From Blasia pusilla (lineage: Eukaryota > Marchantiophyta > Marchantiopsida > Blasiales): 64,000 nucleotides of DNA. Below, piece by piece: positions 26,751 to 40,060 of the stretch. The stretch is from positions 24,676,001 to 24,740,000 of the forward strand of contig CM114273.1 in assembly GCA_050084515.1 (NCBI GenBank). Reading direction: 5' to 3'. Each line of letters opens with the position of its first letter. Positions within the stretch are counted from its first letter, which is position 1. The position numbers and the translations under genes are program-made. The notes beneath the pieces were generated by a model. It was not told where the DNA came from. It saw only the letters and a list, made by a program, of their open reading frames with translations, and searched no databases.

Positions 26751-28240
26751 GTTCTTGGATCGAGCAGTGTCGAGCTTGGACTCCATACAAGAACATTCCC
26801 CGTTTTTTTCCCAACTTTTAATCGGATTGTCCTATATAAGGTTGCTTGAGATGATTATTTAGGGGCTAGAGAGAACACATGTTGTTTAGTTTTCTCGGAT
26901 TCGGCGGGCCTAAGGCAATGGCGAGTTCGAGTTGTGGTGAGACGTCCGACGGCGTTAGAGACCCACTTCGTGGTAGTCACGTCTCTCCAGATGTTGTTGA
27001 TATTGTTTCTGTTGTTGATGAATTTAGCCAATAGGGGGAGCCCATTTTTCTTTTTCTCGACCTCGCGTACTCTACTCTATGAGTCTCCCCTTTTGTGTAT
27101 TTCGAATCAGTTTTCCATCACCCATTTTATGTTGAGGCTTCTCATTTGCTTTTATCAAGGCACCACTCTCTATCTCTTTCAACATAAATTTCTTCCCCTC
27201 TCAAAGGGTTTTGGTACCACTACTGCATTACCCAAATTTGCATAAAATCCCATGAATGAGTTTTTGTTTTTTCCTTTTTTTCCCTTAAAAATTTTACTTC
27301 TTCTAGTTCATGTGAACTTTCATTCTAAAACTAGTCTTACAATCTTGATATTAAAGGATGAGTAAAAATGGTGCGTTTGAGGGCAAATCTTTGATTTCAA
27401 CGAGGAGCAATTAGATTTTCAAATTGAAATTACTAAGTTCTTGTTGAATTGAATGTCTCTTGCTTGGATTGTATACATGCAAGGAGCTTAGAGGAAAACA
27501 TAGCAATGATTCTAAGTTGTGTGGGGAGCACATTTTTACATGATACCATAGCTTCATAAGGAGAGCCGCCATGGACTAACTAATGGGTAGGTAGACAACT
27601 AGTAAGAGGAGAAAATCCGAATAAGGAATTAAATTTTTGATCAATTGTTTGGCTCTTAATCTTCAATTGCACAACTTAGTTTTTGCTCGATTCATTTCAA
27701 TTCTTGTCCTTATATGGACAACAAGTTAAGAGGGACTTCTCGTGGAAAGATATGAGGTTGTGAGAAGATATGTCTACAACAATTCACAAAGTCATCCATT
27801 GCAAGTTATAGAGAATGATTCTCTCCTGATTAGGAGAAAGTCATACTCTCGTGTTTGTAGAGCAAGGTGAGGGTTTACTTGTGTATCTAGCATGCCATCA
27901 AAGATTAGGAGAGACAAGGATGGATAAGCAAGTGTTTCATCTAAGCATGTTAAAAAAAAAAAGGGAAAAAGAAAAAGAGAAGACATTGGGAATTATCATC
28001 AACTAACTGTGAATGAATAGTAGAATATTGGGAAGTTCTTAAGAGCTTGGTAGCATGGCACGGTAGTTGTGAAAAGATGAAGACAAGAATAATATTACAT
28101 CATAAGGCATGTTACCTACAATTGTAATCTAGTTTGAAGTAGAGTAATAGAGATAAAGAACCAACATGTACCAAATACAACAAGGACTATGCTAAATAAG
28201 AAAACTGTATTTGAGGTGTGTTGGGTTGAATAGTGCATAT
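26751..28240. other. AT-rich transposon-derived DNA, unresolved
   Basis: Composition shifts sharply to AT-rich. A TATA-like CCTATATAAG at 26831-26840, followed by an AG-rich leader, resembles an LTR promoter, but no second copy is present. No coding segment is recognisable. Confidence 0.3.
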
Positions 28241-29394
28241 GCATGTGGAATATATGATGAATTGAATGTCTCGAGAAATAATGCATATGAAAATACCAAT
28301 GGAGATCGTCATATATAACAAACTCAACCTTCTATTCCTGAAGATATTTCATTAATTTTTTTCATACAAAAATATGCGGTGCCGTTAGCAACACATAGGA
28401 ATCAACGAATGAAATAAAGGGAGGAACTTGCTAAACATCAAAGTAAATGTTTCATGTCATCGAAAAAGTATATTTGACAAGCTAATATGTTATCAATGGG
28501 ATGGATCTAAGGAAAACATAGTAACCTAATTTAATTTGCATGCCCAAGAATATGGACAATAAGTATTTCATATTCGTTCATGTGGTGGTGTTCCTTATCT
28601 TCAATGAAATTTGTTGTTTGGGGTTTTTTTATCCCTATACTTGTAATGATATAAATTTGCTCGTAACAGTTTGCATAATATTATGAAAGAATGGGAAGGT
28701 AATGTTCCTTCCATCCTCTACTTGCAACTTGATAATGCTATATGAAAAAAAAAAAAGTATTTGCTAGTGTATCTTAGTATTTAAGTTAACAAAGAGTTTT
28801 TTTGTCAAGTTAAAGTTGGATTTTCCATGGTTGGACACACTCATGATCAAATTTATCAAATGTTCAATTGTCACAAGAATGCATACTATTTAATTTAATT
28901 GGAAAATAATATTGAATGCTCTTATTCCCGAGATATATGATCACCTTTGTGAAAGACACTTGTGATTTCAAGAAGTTCTTGTTGGGTTGTCCAACTTCTC
29001 CAATCAAAGGCTCACAAGACTTAACCTTCCAAAGGTAATTATGAATTAAGAAAGTTGAAGATGATGCTACATTAACACACGGGAAACAATTATCTATGGT
29101 TTTTCTTCGGGAGAAGACCTTCCTTTCTTGAAGGTTATTCCAACTTGAACAATGTGGGTATCAAAACCAATTCCTTTGAAAGGTTTGAAGGGCAAAAAAA
29201 GATGAACAAGACTTCTCTAAGTATTATAGGTAAACTTTAGAGTAATGTACATAAGCAATTGAGGTTGGGAACGTCTATTATAAATATCTTCAAAAATAAT
29301 GGATGGGAAGCTTTTTAAATTTTATTGAAAGATCTCGAGTGACTAGTTGCAACCTAGCAAATGGTTTGAATAATGGGAATGGTGTTCAAAGTAC
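28241..29394 (+). pseudogene. DUF7869-type transposon protein remnant
   Basis: A heavily decayed copy of a plant mobile-element protein. The diagnostic segment is at about 28700-28880: VPSILYLQLDNAI, then an A-rich tract, a Leu-rich stretch, and FSMVGHTHDQIYQMFNCHKN. The LQLDN and VGHTHD boxes are typical of DUF7869 proteins, whose catalytic fold is thought to be integrase/RNase H-like. A later part (about 28930-29040) resembles a segment ending in RLNLPKVIMN. Stops and frame changes are numerous. Its limits are uncertain; the downstream copia remnant starts near 29395. Confidence 0.55.
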
Positions 29395-31400
29395 ATTCAT
29401 CTCTTTCATTTAATTACTAATTGATCATTTTGGAAAATTTTAGTCAATTTCTTGTAAGAGTGGTCTATGCTTCAAATTGATGAATGTAGAATGTGAAGTT
29501 ACAATTTGTGAGTAAAATCGTTTGCAATGGATTATTCTTCAACAACATTCACAAGCAAGAAGCTAGATAAGCAAAATTTCAAAATTTTGAAGTTTTGCAT
29601 CAAATAATTTCTCATGGGTCAAGAATCATGGAAGTTTGTTATAGGAGATGAGGCCAATCCATGAGATGATTCAACAAACTTGAATGTTTGCACTTCGAAC
29701 AAAGGCGCAATGCAAGTAATCCACTATATCTCAATATGACTAATTCTTTAATCATTGGTCGTATTCAAAATATTGATTGCATTGGAGAGGCTATTCCAAA
29801 TATTTTCAAATTCCAAAAAGCTAAAATTAAAACAATAATTGAATGAAGTGAGGAATGGATCGTAAAGCATTAAGCACTACGTTGTGAGTATAACACATAT
29901 TGTTGATCAGTTAATTATCATTTGAGTGATTGTAGAAGAGAATAATTTCATTTTTTCAGTCTTTTAAGATCTTTATCTTTTTAAGACATCTGTATCTTTA
30001 AGAAATCTACAAAAGTATGCAACCTGTCAAGAGTTGGTCTCATTGTTAACTGGTGAGAATATGCATCCAGTCGGCAACAAGAGCTTGCATAGTTTGCAGG
30101 AAAGTGTTATATTTGTAACTAAGGAATCAAATATAGATAGAAGTTGTGGTAGAAGGTTTCGTGGTCATGATGGATATCAAGCATATAGAGGAAGAGACAC
30201 TAAACATAACTTCACTTACTTAACTATGAATTAGTGTTGGACACAATCACAAGGTGGTGATGGTGGAAATTATTGAGATCTAGGTTAACAAGACAAGATC
30301 CCTAGATCTTGTAATTATTGTGGGATGAAATATTACCATCCAAAATTTTGCTTCAAGAAGAAGGTAGATATGAGAACGTGAGTCTTACAACAACAAAATT
30401 ATGTGGAACAAAAACATCAAATGTATTATCAAGAAGAACCAGTATGCGGCCCAGATTTTCAGTTTTATAATGTCGTATGGTTTGGAGGACACGAATACAT
30501 TAGGACAAATCATATGAATATAGTCAAAGTACCACATATGTTTGGAGATTCTTATCGTCAACTAATACAGTCGGAGTAAGTCAGAGAAACACGGGCGCGT
30601 GGAAAAATGCTAGAAATAATTGTCTATTAATTATATTAGTCTATTAATAAGATGAATGATAATATTAACGCTAATGGGATGGATATATCCGACCATTAGA
30701 ACATTCATATCCATGGTTGAAAATCCTGCATAATATCTTGCATTATGCAACTTCTGCGTTTCAAGCCGATTTATTGTAGGGGCCATAAAAATACTCACAA
30801 AACAGGCATCTTTATGACTTATCACATGGGAGTAAGGGTTAAGAAATATTTTACAAGAGATTGATACATTGACTCTAGTGCGTCAAATCACATGACCTCA
30901 CAAGCTAAAAGGTTCAATAGCATGGAGCCTATAAAATATCATATAATAATTTGTATATGAGATGATACGCAACATTATATCACGAATATCAATAAAGTTC
31001 TAATAATAATAAATTGTCTTTGTGCTATTAGAAACATTCTCTATGTTCCTACCATTGCCATAAATTTAATCTCTATAGGATAAATAGAATAACATGATTA
31101 TCACATGAAGTTTAACATAGATGTTTGTTTCATTAAAACAATTGATGATTGGATTATGATAGCCAAAAGAAACAAAATATAATAAAATGTTCAAATTTGA
31201 TATTTTTATTTACGGTCAAATTGGCAAACAAGTCATAGATCTGAATGTGTGGTATCAAAGGATTGGGCATATAAATCTTCAAACACTAAAAAATCTTTCA
31301 TTATATAATATAGCAATAAGACTTCCTAAATTACCGAGTCTTGCTATGACAAAAGGTATGCCTTGCATTATTTGTATACTCCGCGAGAGTTGGTGATTGG
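29395..31400 (+). pseudogene. Decayed copia copy 2 (gag, protease, pre-integrase)
   Basis: This is colinear at the DNA level with the copia element at 40815-44684. The leader and gag start (about 29440-29700) match 41560-41800, the gag core matches to about 29920, the zinc-knuckle region at 30034-30370 (RSCNYCGMKYYHPKFCFKKK) matches 42192-42510, and the protease/pre-integrase part (about 30860-31390, with VWYQRIGHINLQTLKNLS) matches 42655-43140. An extra segment of about 370 bases (about 30440-30810) is absent from copy 1. Reverse transcriptase and LTRs are not found. Stops throughout make it inactive. Confidence 0.75.
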
Positions 31401-34003
31401 TGTGAGTCATTCGCCAATGGGTCAGACTAATCACCACCTCTTGAGGACGAATCCAACCTACAACCTTCAGATCAGAGCACAAGAAGCTTAACCAAGACAT
31501 AAATATATTATTTTTTGAAGGTCTCTTCTGCTTCCATCTTTGGATTTATCGAAAGCAGAAAGAATGAAAGTGAAAATATAAGTGCCCTTGAAGTTAGGAG
31601 AAATTTTGTTGGTCATGCAGATCCCAGACTGATGATATTAGTAATTCAGTTGTATTTAATTGAGGAGTGGTTCTTGTAATGTACAATGAGTAACATAATT
31701 GATCTTTTTAAAGTAATTTAATGAGTTCGATCCCCGAGAGGATCATTGTTTGGTGGAAAGAGAGATCAAAATTACAATTCTCTAGCAATAGTTATATTCA
31801 AGTGGAATAATTTAGAGTCAATGTCTTATCAACGTTGTCAGATCTTTCTTAGTATCAAGATTTCTTTCCTCAATTCTCTCTAGTGGAACGAACATCATGC
31901 TCAGATAGATTTCCTCTCGACATCAAGAAACCTCACAGAGATCTCAACACAAAAGTTGGCTTCTCATACTTTCAGAACTCAATCCGTCTCGGCAGGCTAC
32001 TTTCTGTCAAACAGATTTCCTAAAACTCCATGTTGATTATTCCATTGATGAGAAAGGTTCGCCTGATTCACTATTCACTGTGCAGATCCAAAAAGAATAC
32101 ACATACATAAGCATCGCACATCACAATGAAGGAATGAGTGCTTTACTACTCCATCAAGAATGAGAAAGCTTCAAAAGTGTATACAAGCAACAGAGGATAC
32201 TACTCCCTTGCTCAAACCATTCCTACAGCATGAGGACTTCGTAAGAGAATGATGGGAATAGTTACTTTCATGCTTCTTAAATACTCTCTGAAGTAGGAGT
32301 GTTCCAAAGATTGGAAGTGTTCTTGATGAATTTGGTATCTCTTCAACATTTGTAACTACCTAGATCTATGGTATTCTTCTCTTTTCTTAGGATCCCTATG
32401 AATCCACGGAGCATAACAGTACTAACTTCCTATTTGATACAAAAAGTTGCGCCTCTTCCCAATCTAACTGTTATGATTGTGTGCCGCTTGAAATCACTTC
32501 TAGTCTTAGCTTTGATTCGCTGCGAAGTCTGAATCTCCAAAGCTCTTCCTTTGAGGATGAAGCGCTCCATTCTTCGCTGTTGTTCGAGGGGCTTCGTTCT
32601 TCGTTTAAGAGCGAAGCACTTTATAGACAAGTTCTTAACAGAGCTTCATTGTCTTTTCCAAGCTTCGCGCTGGGTCTTTAGACTTCGTTACTACATTCTC
32701 CTCTCCTCTAAGGCAAACCCTTGATTTTTTTACCTCTCTGTCTTGTCCTTGGAGCTTAGTGATTCACTTCAATCTCGCTCATTCTTCTACTACACAACCA
32801 TAATATCAAAATCATAATGTATATACAAGTCTTATTTAAAGAAAAAGAATTGTAAATCTTCAAAAGTACAAAATTGTGGATATCACATTTCTCATGACTC
32901 TGATCCCTCTATTGATTAGGTCATCGTTAAGATTATCGTCTTAACCCATACTAATTTCCGCTTAATTATGATATCCTTGAGTTGGAAAGTGGTGTTTCTC
33001 TTGGACAAGGATCGCAATAGAAACCATGCAACTTTTACATTCTCGTAATCGAATAGCTTGAGACTGATGATTTCTTGAAGATAGTCTACATGAACTCCAC
33101 TTGGAGGATTCTAATGTCTTCAGAAAAGAATGCTTCAATCCCTCTATTGACTAGTGCTAACCAAAATGTGTTGACTAGTTGAGAATATATCTAACAATAT
33201 AACATGTTCATTTTTTTAATTAAAAAATCCCTCTAAATGATGCCTTTGAGAGATGAATCGAACGAAAGTGCAGTAGTGATGGGTATGGAGGAGTCGATAT
33301 CGATCTTCTTTGGTTAGGATATGCCACTTCGAGACTTATGACTATAATAGTTCAAATATAGCTATTAAAATTTCTCATGTACTTTTTGGCAAAAAACACC
33401 ACCAACCGGTCCAGAGAGTCGTTCTTCCCTGCCATCCTTCCCTCTCCTCAAGAAATCACGTGTTTCTCTCAACTACAGGAGAACATAAGTCCCATCCCAA
33501 ACATAAACCCTACCTAAGTCACACAACCATTGCAGTAGAAATTCTTCCTATCTCTTGTATGGCAATTTCAAGAGGAGGATTTTGTCCGAGAAGTCCTAAC
33601 TTTAGGCGAAAGAGGGCCCTACTCTGATTCACTTGAAACTCAAAGACTGGAATTTTGTACCCCAATGCACAGATTTGGATGGAGTCCAGCAATTCAACTC
33701 AGAGTTGATGTCCTCTACAAATTAGGACTACGCAAGGCAGTTAGTTGTGTGACCATAGGAAGTAAGGGCAGTGAGTGGTAATTATGACACACACGAGGGC
33801 GGTGTGACATTTCTGGACATGATGTGTGTGCGGAGATGACTTCAGCAAGCACGTGAATCGTTTTACATGAGAGGGCTGGAGCAATCTTGGTATGGATGGA
33901 TGGTTGGATGTTGGATATGGATTCAATTCCTCTACAGGAAACCCCAAGGGAATGTCGTCAACCAGCTTTGTTGGGACATCCTTTGCATGATACTCCCGTC
34001 GCG

Positions 34004-34071
<68 letters not shown>

Positions 34072-34881
34072 AATATCCGAGGGGCTGAGGTCAAGGTAAT
34101 CACATGCATGAATATCAATCAATCAATAGGTGAAAAGCGCGCAATAGAGTAAAGATCTGATTACATAGGAGGGTAGACTTGATCATTTGGAGATAGGCAC
34201 AAATACAAAAGATCCATGGTGGGAAGAAAGCAACAGAGTATTGAGCAGAATTGCTAGAGTACCAAGAGGTTACTATTATCAAGGTTTACTAGAGGATAGA
34301 CCAGATCGATTGAGGTGATGAGCTTTAGATCGATCGACCGGATGAGCATCTCTTTTCCTACTTCTCTCTTCTCGCATCATCCATATCAAGCTTTAGAATC
34401 GCTCTGGCCACCGTGATTGGGAGGTGTACTGGGATCGAACGGTTTAGGACAGAGGCGTTTGAATGAGTGGAAGATGATATGGAGTCCGGGCTATCAACTT
34501 CTATAAAGCGGAGCTTATAATAAAAATTACCAAGCTGACTTTCTCGACCCTCGGCATACCTCGTGGAAAGGCCCCAAGCTGAGGGTGAGCAATGTGGTAG
34601 GGCATGGTGTTGCTCAGATCCGATCATCGGTTTCCTAAGATATCTATATCTCTTTCTCTCTTTCACTTCGATAAGTTGTATGCAGTCTAAGTTCCAACGC
34701 CCATGTCTTTTTCTGACAATCTATGCAATAGTGCATATCGATGAGTATATAAATGTGAGCTCTGGTCATAATCTACATTCGTTCATTGCGTTGAGGAAGG
34801 CTCCTTGGGAGCACTAGCATAATTAGCAGGAATAGTTGGAGACCTACATACCAATGTATCTGCAAATTGGGTGTACTGTAA
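31401..34881. other. Intergenic, no gene seen
   Basis: AT-rich to mixed DNA without recognisable genes. The only clear feature is a TC microsatellite at 34007-34069. A repeated GAAGC/TTCG-rich patch lies at about 32500-32680. Confidence 0.4.
34007..34069 (+). repeat. (TC)n microsatellite, 63 bp
   Basis: A pure TC dinucleotide run; the spurious Ser-Leu frames over it are ignored. Confidence 0.98.
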
Positions 34882-35004
34882 ATATATGTCAGTGAAAGAT
34901 GTCTTGAATTTGCCGTCCTTTACCCCTTTCAAGCCAACATCGTAGAAATTGTTGCCTGTTGAGACAACAAATCTGGTTTCCAAAACCCTGCCCATGCGTC
35001 CCAT
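34882..35004 (-). pseudogene. Purple acid phosphatase exon fragment
   Basis: On the minus strand a good acceptor (TTCTTGTTTTGCAG) precedes about 41 codons that match the metallophosphatase core of plant purple acid phosphatases: an MGRMGRVLE start, FVVSTGNNFYDVGLKGV, then KTSFTDIY. In active enzymes the second box reads GDNFYD, and its first Asp is a metal ligand; here it is Asn, a G-to-A type change. No other phosphatase exon is visible beside it. The exon lies 46 bases from the CACTA terminus at 35051, so it is either host gene DNA split by that element or a captured fragment. Confidence 0.65.
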
Positions 35005-35050
35005 CTGCAAAACAAGAATGGATGAGCCTCGCTCAATATCAGCTTCCTCA

Positions 35051-35480
35051 CACTAGTACAAAACCCCCCTTTGGATGACTTTAAAAAATGACTAGATGTT
35101 ACTCAAACGGGGCATGTGTGACTAAGCAATTACTTAACTAGAATATAGTAATAAAATTTACTCCTAGTCCCGTATAAATTGTTACTGAAACTGAGGGTAG
35201 TCATATCTGAGTCTCTTTTTTGTTACTCAACATAGTCACTAAATATGACTTCACCTAGTCATTCTTTATGACTAGATTAAGTCATAAACAATGATTGGTC
35301 GTGTCATAAAGAATGACTTGTCTAGTCATAAAGAACGACTAGACGAGTCTTAATGACTATACGAGTCATTAATAATAACTAGACGAGTCATTGAGTGACT
35401 ACTTAGAGTAATAAATATTTACTTCATGCGTCACAAAAGAATGACTCAAAATTATAAAAATGACTTGTCCATGTCACTTA
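35051..35480 (+). repeat. CACTA terminus and subterminal repeats
   Basis: The terminus reads CACTAGTACAAAA, starting at 35051 after TCA. It is followed to about 35480 by many copies of TGACTAG / CTAGTCA and the longer GACTAGACGAGTC in both orientations (for example 35088, 35265, 35321, 35338, 35379). Such subterminal arrays bind the TnpA-type protein in CACTA elements. The matching right terminus was not found between 48000 and 51000. Confidence 0.75.
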
Positions 35481-36199
35481 CAATCCTAACAAACAATATC
35501 CAAATAACAACTATATCAGTCATTATGTATGACATATTGCTTTATTGCTGATAGAAATATATACATAAATTTGGCATTTTAGTCCATTTTATATCCATAA
35601 ATATGAATTTCTCCTTCCTACCTATGCTCCCTACACCTATCACTACTTCTCTTACATCCATGCAATGGAGGTGCCATTATGTATCTGTTTTACAGTCCTA
35701 ATGCTACTAGCATCGTGTGAAAACATTACTCATGTACCAACCCACCCATGTTGTAGCATTTGATCATATCGGTTTGTCACATTAAAAACTCCTTATCTAT
35801 TGAAAGTGAGTAGCGTTACTAGGATTATCTAACCCTATATTGCATCAGGGTGCGGGTCACCTTGATGCGTAATGGAGGTTCGTGGGTGCGGCCTTTGGCA
35901 AACTTTTTCTATTAATAGAAATGAAGAAAAATAGGTAAAAAACTCTAGTTTCCCAAGTAGTGAAATAGTTGGGATCCGAAATGGTAGCGCATTCTCGTAT
36001 TTCAAGTTATCTCCATGTTCAGGTTCCATCGAAGCTCTTCTATGAGCAAACGGACAGACTAGGCCACTTTGTATCGCTAAGTTTTGTAAAAATTTAAGTT
36101 ATTTCATCACTATCTATTTTCTCACAGAAGGTTCACTGAAAAATTCTACACACAAAGCGAATGTGCCTCTACTTCTGAGAAGGCATAACAAGATGAGAT

Positions 36200-39100
36200 G
36201 GCCAAAATACTACACTATCAATGACATCTCCAACATAAATTTGCGGTGGATCGTCAGCCATGGAAATATATATTTCTTCTTGCAGATCTCTCTCAAATGG
36301 AGAACATAATGCGCGTCTGGAATGTCACATCCATCGAAAGTAGAACAACCATCATGCATGATGCCATAACCTACAACCACACACGGGTTCTCACGTGACA
36401 TCAACTGTTGCAACGGAGGCACAACTGATTTCAACACCGGCTTGGTAGCCTCTCGGGTCCTCTTCCCAAGTGTTGCTCTTCTCACCACCGTTGGCTTTTG
36501 CAGAAGATCCCAATGATCCAACTCCATGGGTCCACCACTCCCCAACATCCATGCACTGTCCTCATTCTCCTCTTAAAATAACGTGGCCTGCAAATTGCAT
36601 CTCCTCAATGTCCTACCCTGGCGTTCGCCTACAACGGTCGGGCCCTCACCTGTGGTCTCTACAATCACAATCAACAAGAAACTTTAACTACCCTTTCAAA
36701 TAGATCATGATTTTCAGCAACTTCAAAGTAAAGTGCACAACATCACTTCAAAGTCACAAACTTAAATTCAAAGGGTCACATGCAAACATAGTAGCATTAA
36801 CCTCTTATGTGCCATCCTTTTTCTTTGGACCAGTTGGTGCAATTCCAACAACTGTATCTAGTCCTCTTACTGTATGAACACCCTTGGCAACCTATGGAAG
36901 AACTAGAGGCGAAGGCACAATAGTGACCAGCTCCGGAGAGGGTGCACTCTCCCTTGAAGGTGGTCGGGTGATTGGGTGAGGAGAGGATACACTCAACGGC
37001 ATAGAGGCAAGTGCTCCACTAGGAGCAAGGTCTCGATCACTTACTCCATGAGGAAAGGATACAACTCTTGGATTTTCCGATCTCTCCTTGGATTTCCTTA
37101 TGTCCTCATGGTCCCTTCTCAAGCTCATGGAAATCAATTCCATCAACTTTGTGAAGTTCTCTTGTTGATTAGCAATAGCAGTCTGTATGCTTGCCTCTAG
37201 CACGTCCAAGCGGCTGGAGAATGCATCCATGCGATCAATTATGTAAGTCACAGACTTAGGCAACAACTCCTCTATAGACTTTAATCGGGCAGAGATCTTT
37301 GTCAGCTCAAATGTTCCTATAGCCTAAAACACAAGACATGGATCTCAGTCTATATCAACTGGCATGTACTAGAAATAAACTAGAGTCACCTCTACTTTAA
37401 AGCAACCAGATACAAATACCTACTTGTACCATAAATCCTCTGGTTCTTTGCCTCCTCATGCACCTGCGTCTTAGTAGGGGTTTGCCCCTTCTCTTTTCTC
37501 TACAAGACATGTTACACCAACCAAGTTCAGTCTATCAAACACCAATTGCAAAACTATATGCATGGTGGTAATAGAACTTTAAGATGGGTCCTTCAATATA
37601 ATTCATATGAGACACTTTGCAATTGGTGCATTCCCTTTTCTTCCTGCAGGGTTTGGATTGGTCACCGCTGCCCGTGCTTTGGACATATGCTCACTGAACG
37701 GCATAGAGGCAAGTGCTCCACTATGAGCAAGGTCTCAATCACTTACTCCATGAAGAGAGGATACTACTCTTGGATTTTCCGATCTGTTCTTGGAACCCCT
37801 TATCTCCTCATGGTCCCTTCTCAAGCTCATGGAAATCAATTCCATCAACTTTGTGAAGTTCTCTTGTTGATTAGCAACATCAGTCTTTATGCTTGCCTCT
37901 AGCACGTCCAAGTTGTGGGAGAATGCATCCATGCCATCAATTATGTAACTCACAGACTCGGGAAACAACTCCTCCATAGACTTTAATCGGGCAGAGATCT
38001 CTGTCAGCTCAGATGTTCCCGGCGCCTGAAATACAAGACCTGGATCTCAGTCTGTATCAAGAGGCATATACTAGAAATACACTAGATTCACATCTAGTAT
38101 AAAGCAACCACATGCAAATACATGCTTTGGCACTGTACTTGTACCATAACTCCTTTGGTTCTTTGCCTCCTCATGCACCTGCGCCTTAGTAGGGGTTTGC
38201 CCCTTCTCTTTTCTCTACCACACAGGTTACACCAACCAAGTTCAGTCTACCAAACACCAATTGCAAAATTATATTCATGGTGGTAATTGAAATTAAAGAT
38301 GGGTTCTTCAATATTATTCATAACAGGCGCTCTGCAATTGATGCATTCCCTTTTCTTCCTACAAGGTTTGGATTGGTCACCGTTGCCCGTGCTTTGGACA
38401 TCTGCTCACTCTTTGTCTTTGCACTCTCGCTCATGAAGTGCGTAAGTAATCTCCCCCATTGGTTGGGGTCCACATGAGGTGGTGGGGTCACTTTCTTGCC
38501 TCCTCCAACTTCTTTCTATGTCTGACGCAATCTAAATCTCTCCGTCTTGAGTATTCATTGTGCATATTCCTCCAAACATGGAACAACCACTCTATTGCCA
38601 TCGTTTCCAACATACTCCCATCTACAGAAATAACACTCAACACCGGATTCCAATCCCCTCAGTGTTGGTCTGAAAAATTCACAATAAAGATGTCAAGCCA
38701 TCGCAACACCTCGGCTCTGAAATCTGCATGCCACCTATTATTTCCTTCTGGAGTTGTGGTGATCCAACCATAGTTGTTCACACCCACTTTGCCGACCTTC
38801 ATCCTCTCGCCTCGCACACTACTCTCAGTCACTGAGTTCGGTATGTATGTTGTCCCTACGCTTGCCCGTTGCAAGCCTAAGGTCATATAGTTTGCTGCAC
38901 ATATGAAACACTTCAGTCAAGACTACATCCCACATTGCAAATCTTTATGCCTGCAAACAGACTGTGCACATCAATGTTAGGTCACTTACTAATTATTAAA
39001 AACACGAGGAAGAAATTGTCCAAATAGGGATGATACTTCTCTATATATATGTGACTTGCTATTACGTGTATCCCTTGTCATTTTCACTCCTTGAGTGGGT

Positions 39101-40060
39101 CCTTGGCCCAACCATTGGGGCTGTCCATATATTTATGGAGGGCTATTATCGAGTCTTTAAAGGTATTGGCTACTTCCAAACCGATCTTCACTATTTGGCA
39201 CTGCATGATAGGGTCCTCCGGTATAGTTGGAGAATCCACTTTGCATAGAGTCTACACATGACATATATGTTAGTGTAGTATAGACACATCACACAACCTT
39301 CCTACCATCATCCTATGATATATAATGAAAGAGAAATTGGAGATTGCAAATGGATAGATTCGTACTATTCCACCCTTGCCCCATTGAACAATATCCATTG
39401 GTATTACGAACTTGGCTTGGAGTTCCGTGCAGAGGGTCCATCTCTACCACCTTGAGACATGCTTGCATGTCCCTGTCCACTATATTGTACACCCACTTGT
39501 TGTTTGAGAGGAATACGAGTGCCAGGTACACGCCCAGGTGCAACATCCCTTGCCCAAGTACCTTGCCCCCCAACTGTCCCTTCCTGCCAATGCAATGCAA
39601 CCCACCAATTAGAGATAATTTATTTCAAATGCCACTAACCTTGAAACACAATTCTAGACACATATCCTATCTAATTGAAACGGAGAAATTACCTGCTTCT
39701 TCTTTCCCCCAACAGTTGATGGACATGGCTCCTTAGGAGCTGGAAGCTCATCTGAGCCTGATTCACCCTCTTCACCAAAGTCTGCAACAAACTCTGGATC
39801 ACAAGTGGGAGACTCTTCACCTCTAGTGTGGGCATCAATGTCATCAGCAGATTCTACCATCAGTCGCAATACCTTTCCAAGCAATTGAGAGCTCCTCTCT
39901 TTGGTCCAAGATGGAGAGGCTCCCTCTTTGCAGGTCGTGGGGCACGCACTTGCTTAGAACAAGCCTCCGCGCTGCACATGAGGACAAGTTTTTCAAGAAC
40001 ATGAATTAAGCATAATGCTTCTGATTCATTCATAAAGGCCCAAACCTGAGTGCTCAATAT
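36200..40060 (-). pseudogene. CACTA ORF1, Transposase_24-like (TnpA-type)
   Basis: The TnpA-like protein would bind the subterminal repeats. Recognisable pieces on the minus strand: an acidic segment (39884-39654); a Transposase_24-like segment at about 38886-38390 containing DCVRHRKKLEEARKV and a SAKTKSEQMSKARATVTNPN block; a coiled-coil block (37266-36892 and its duplicate 37977-37735, both with RMDAFSSRLDVLEAS or a variant); and a C-terminal block at 36548-36210 with ENPCVVVGYG. The domain order matches plant CACTA ORF1. Introns or stops split it and a tandem duplication disrupts the middle, so I treat it as non-functional. Family assignment rests on pattern memory. Confidence 0.55.
36993..38410. 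repeat. Tandem duplication of about 0.7 kb inside CACTA ORF1
   Basis: Unit A is about 36993-37695 and unit B about 37696-38410, offset 702-715 bases. The shared blocks include ATAGAGGCAAGTGCTCCACT at 37001 and 37703, GGTTCTTTGCCTCCTCATGC at about 37440 and 38158, and GTTTGGATTGGTCACCG at both ends. The junction is visible at about 37695, where GCTCACT runs into GAACGGCATAGAGG. Confidence 0.8.

Noticed and set aside
33867-34099. Two Ser-Leu frames
   Set aside because: Produced by the TC dinucleotide tract.
34425-34445. GGGATCGAAC, T-loop-like on the minus strand
   Set aside because: No cloverleaf in the flanking sequence.
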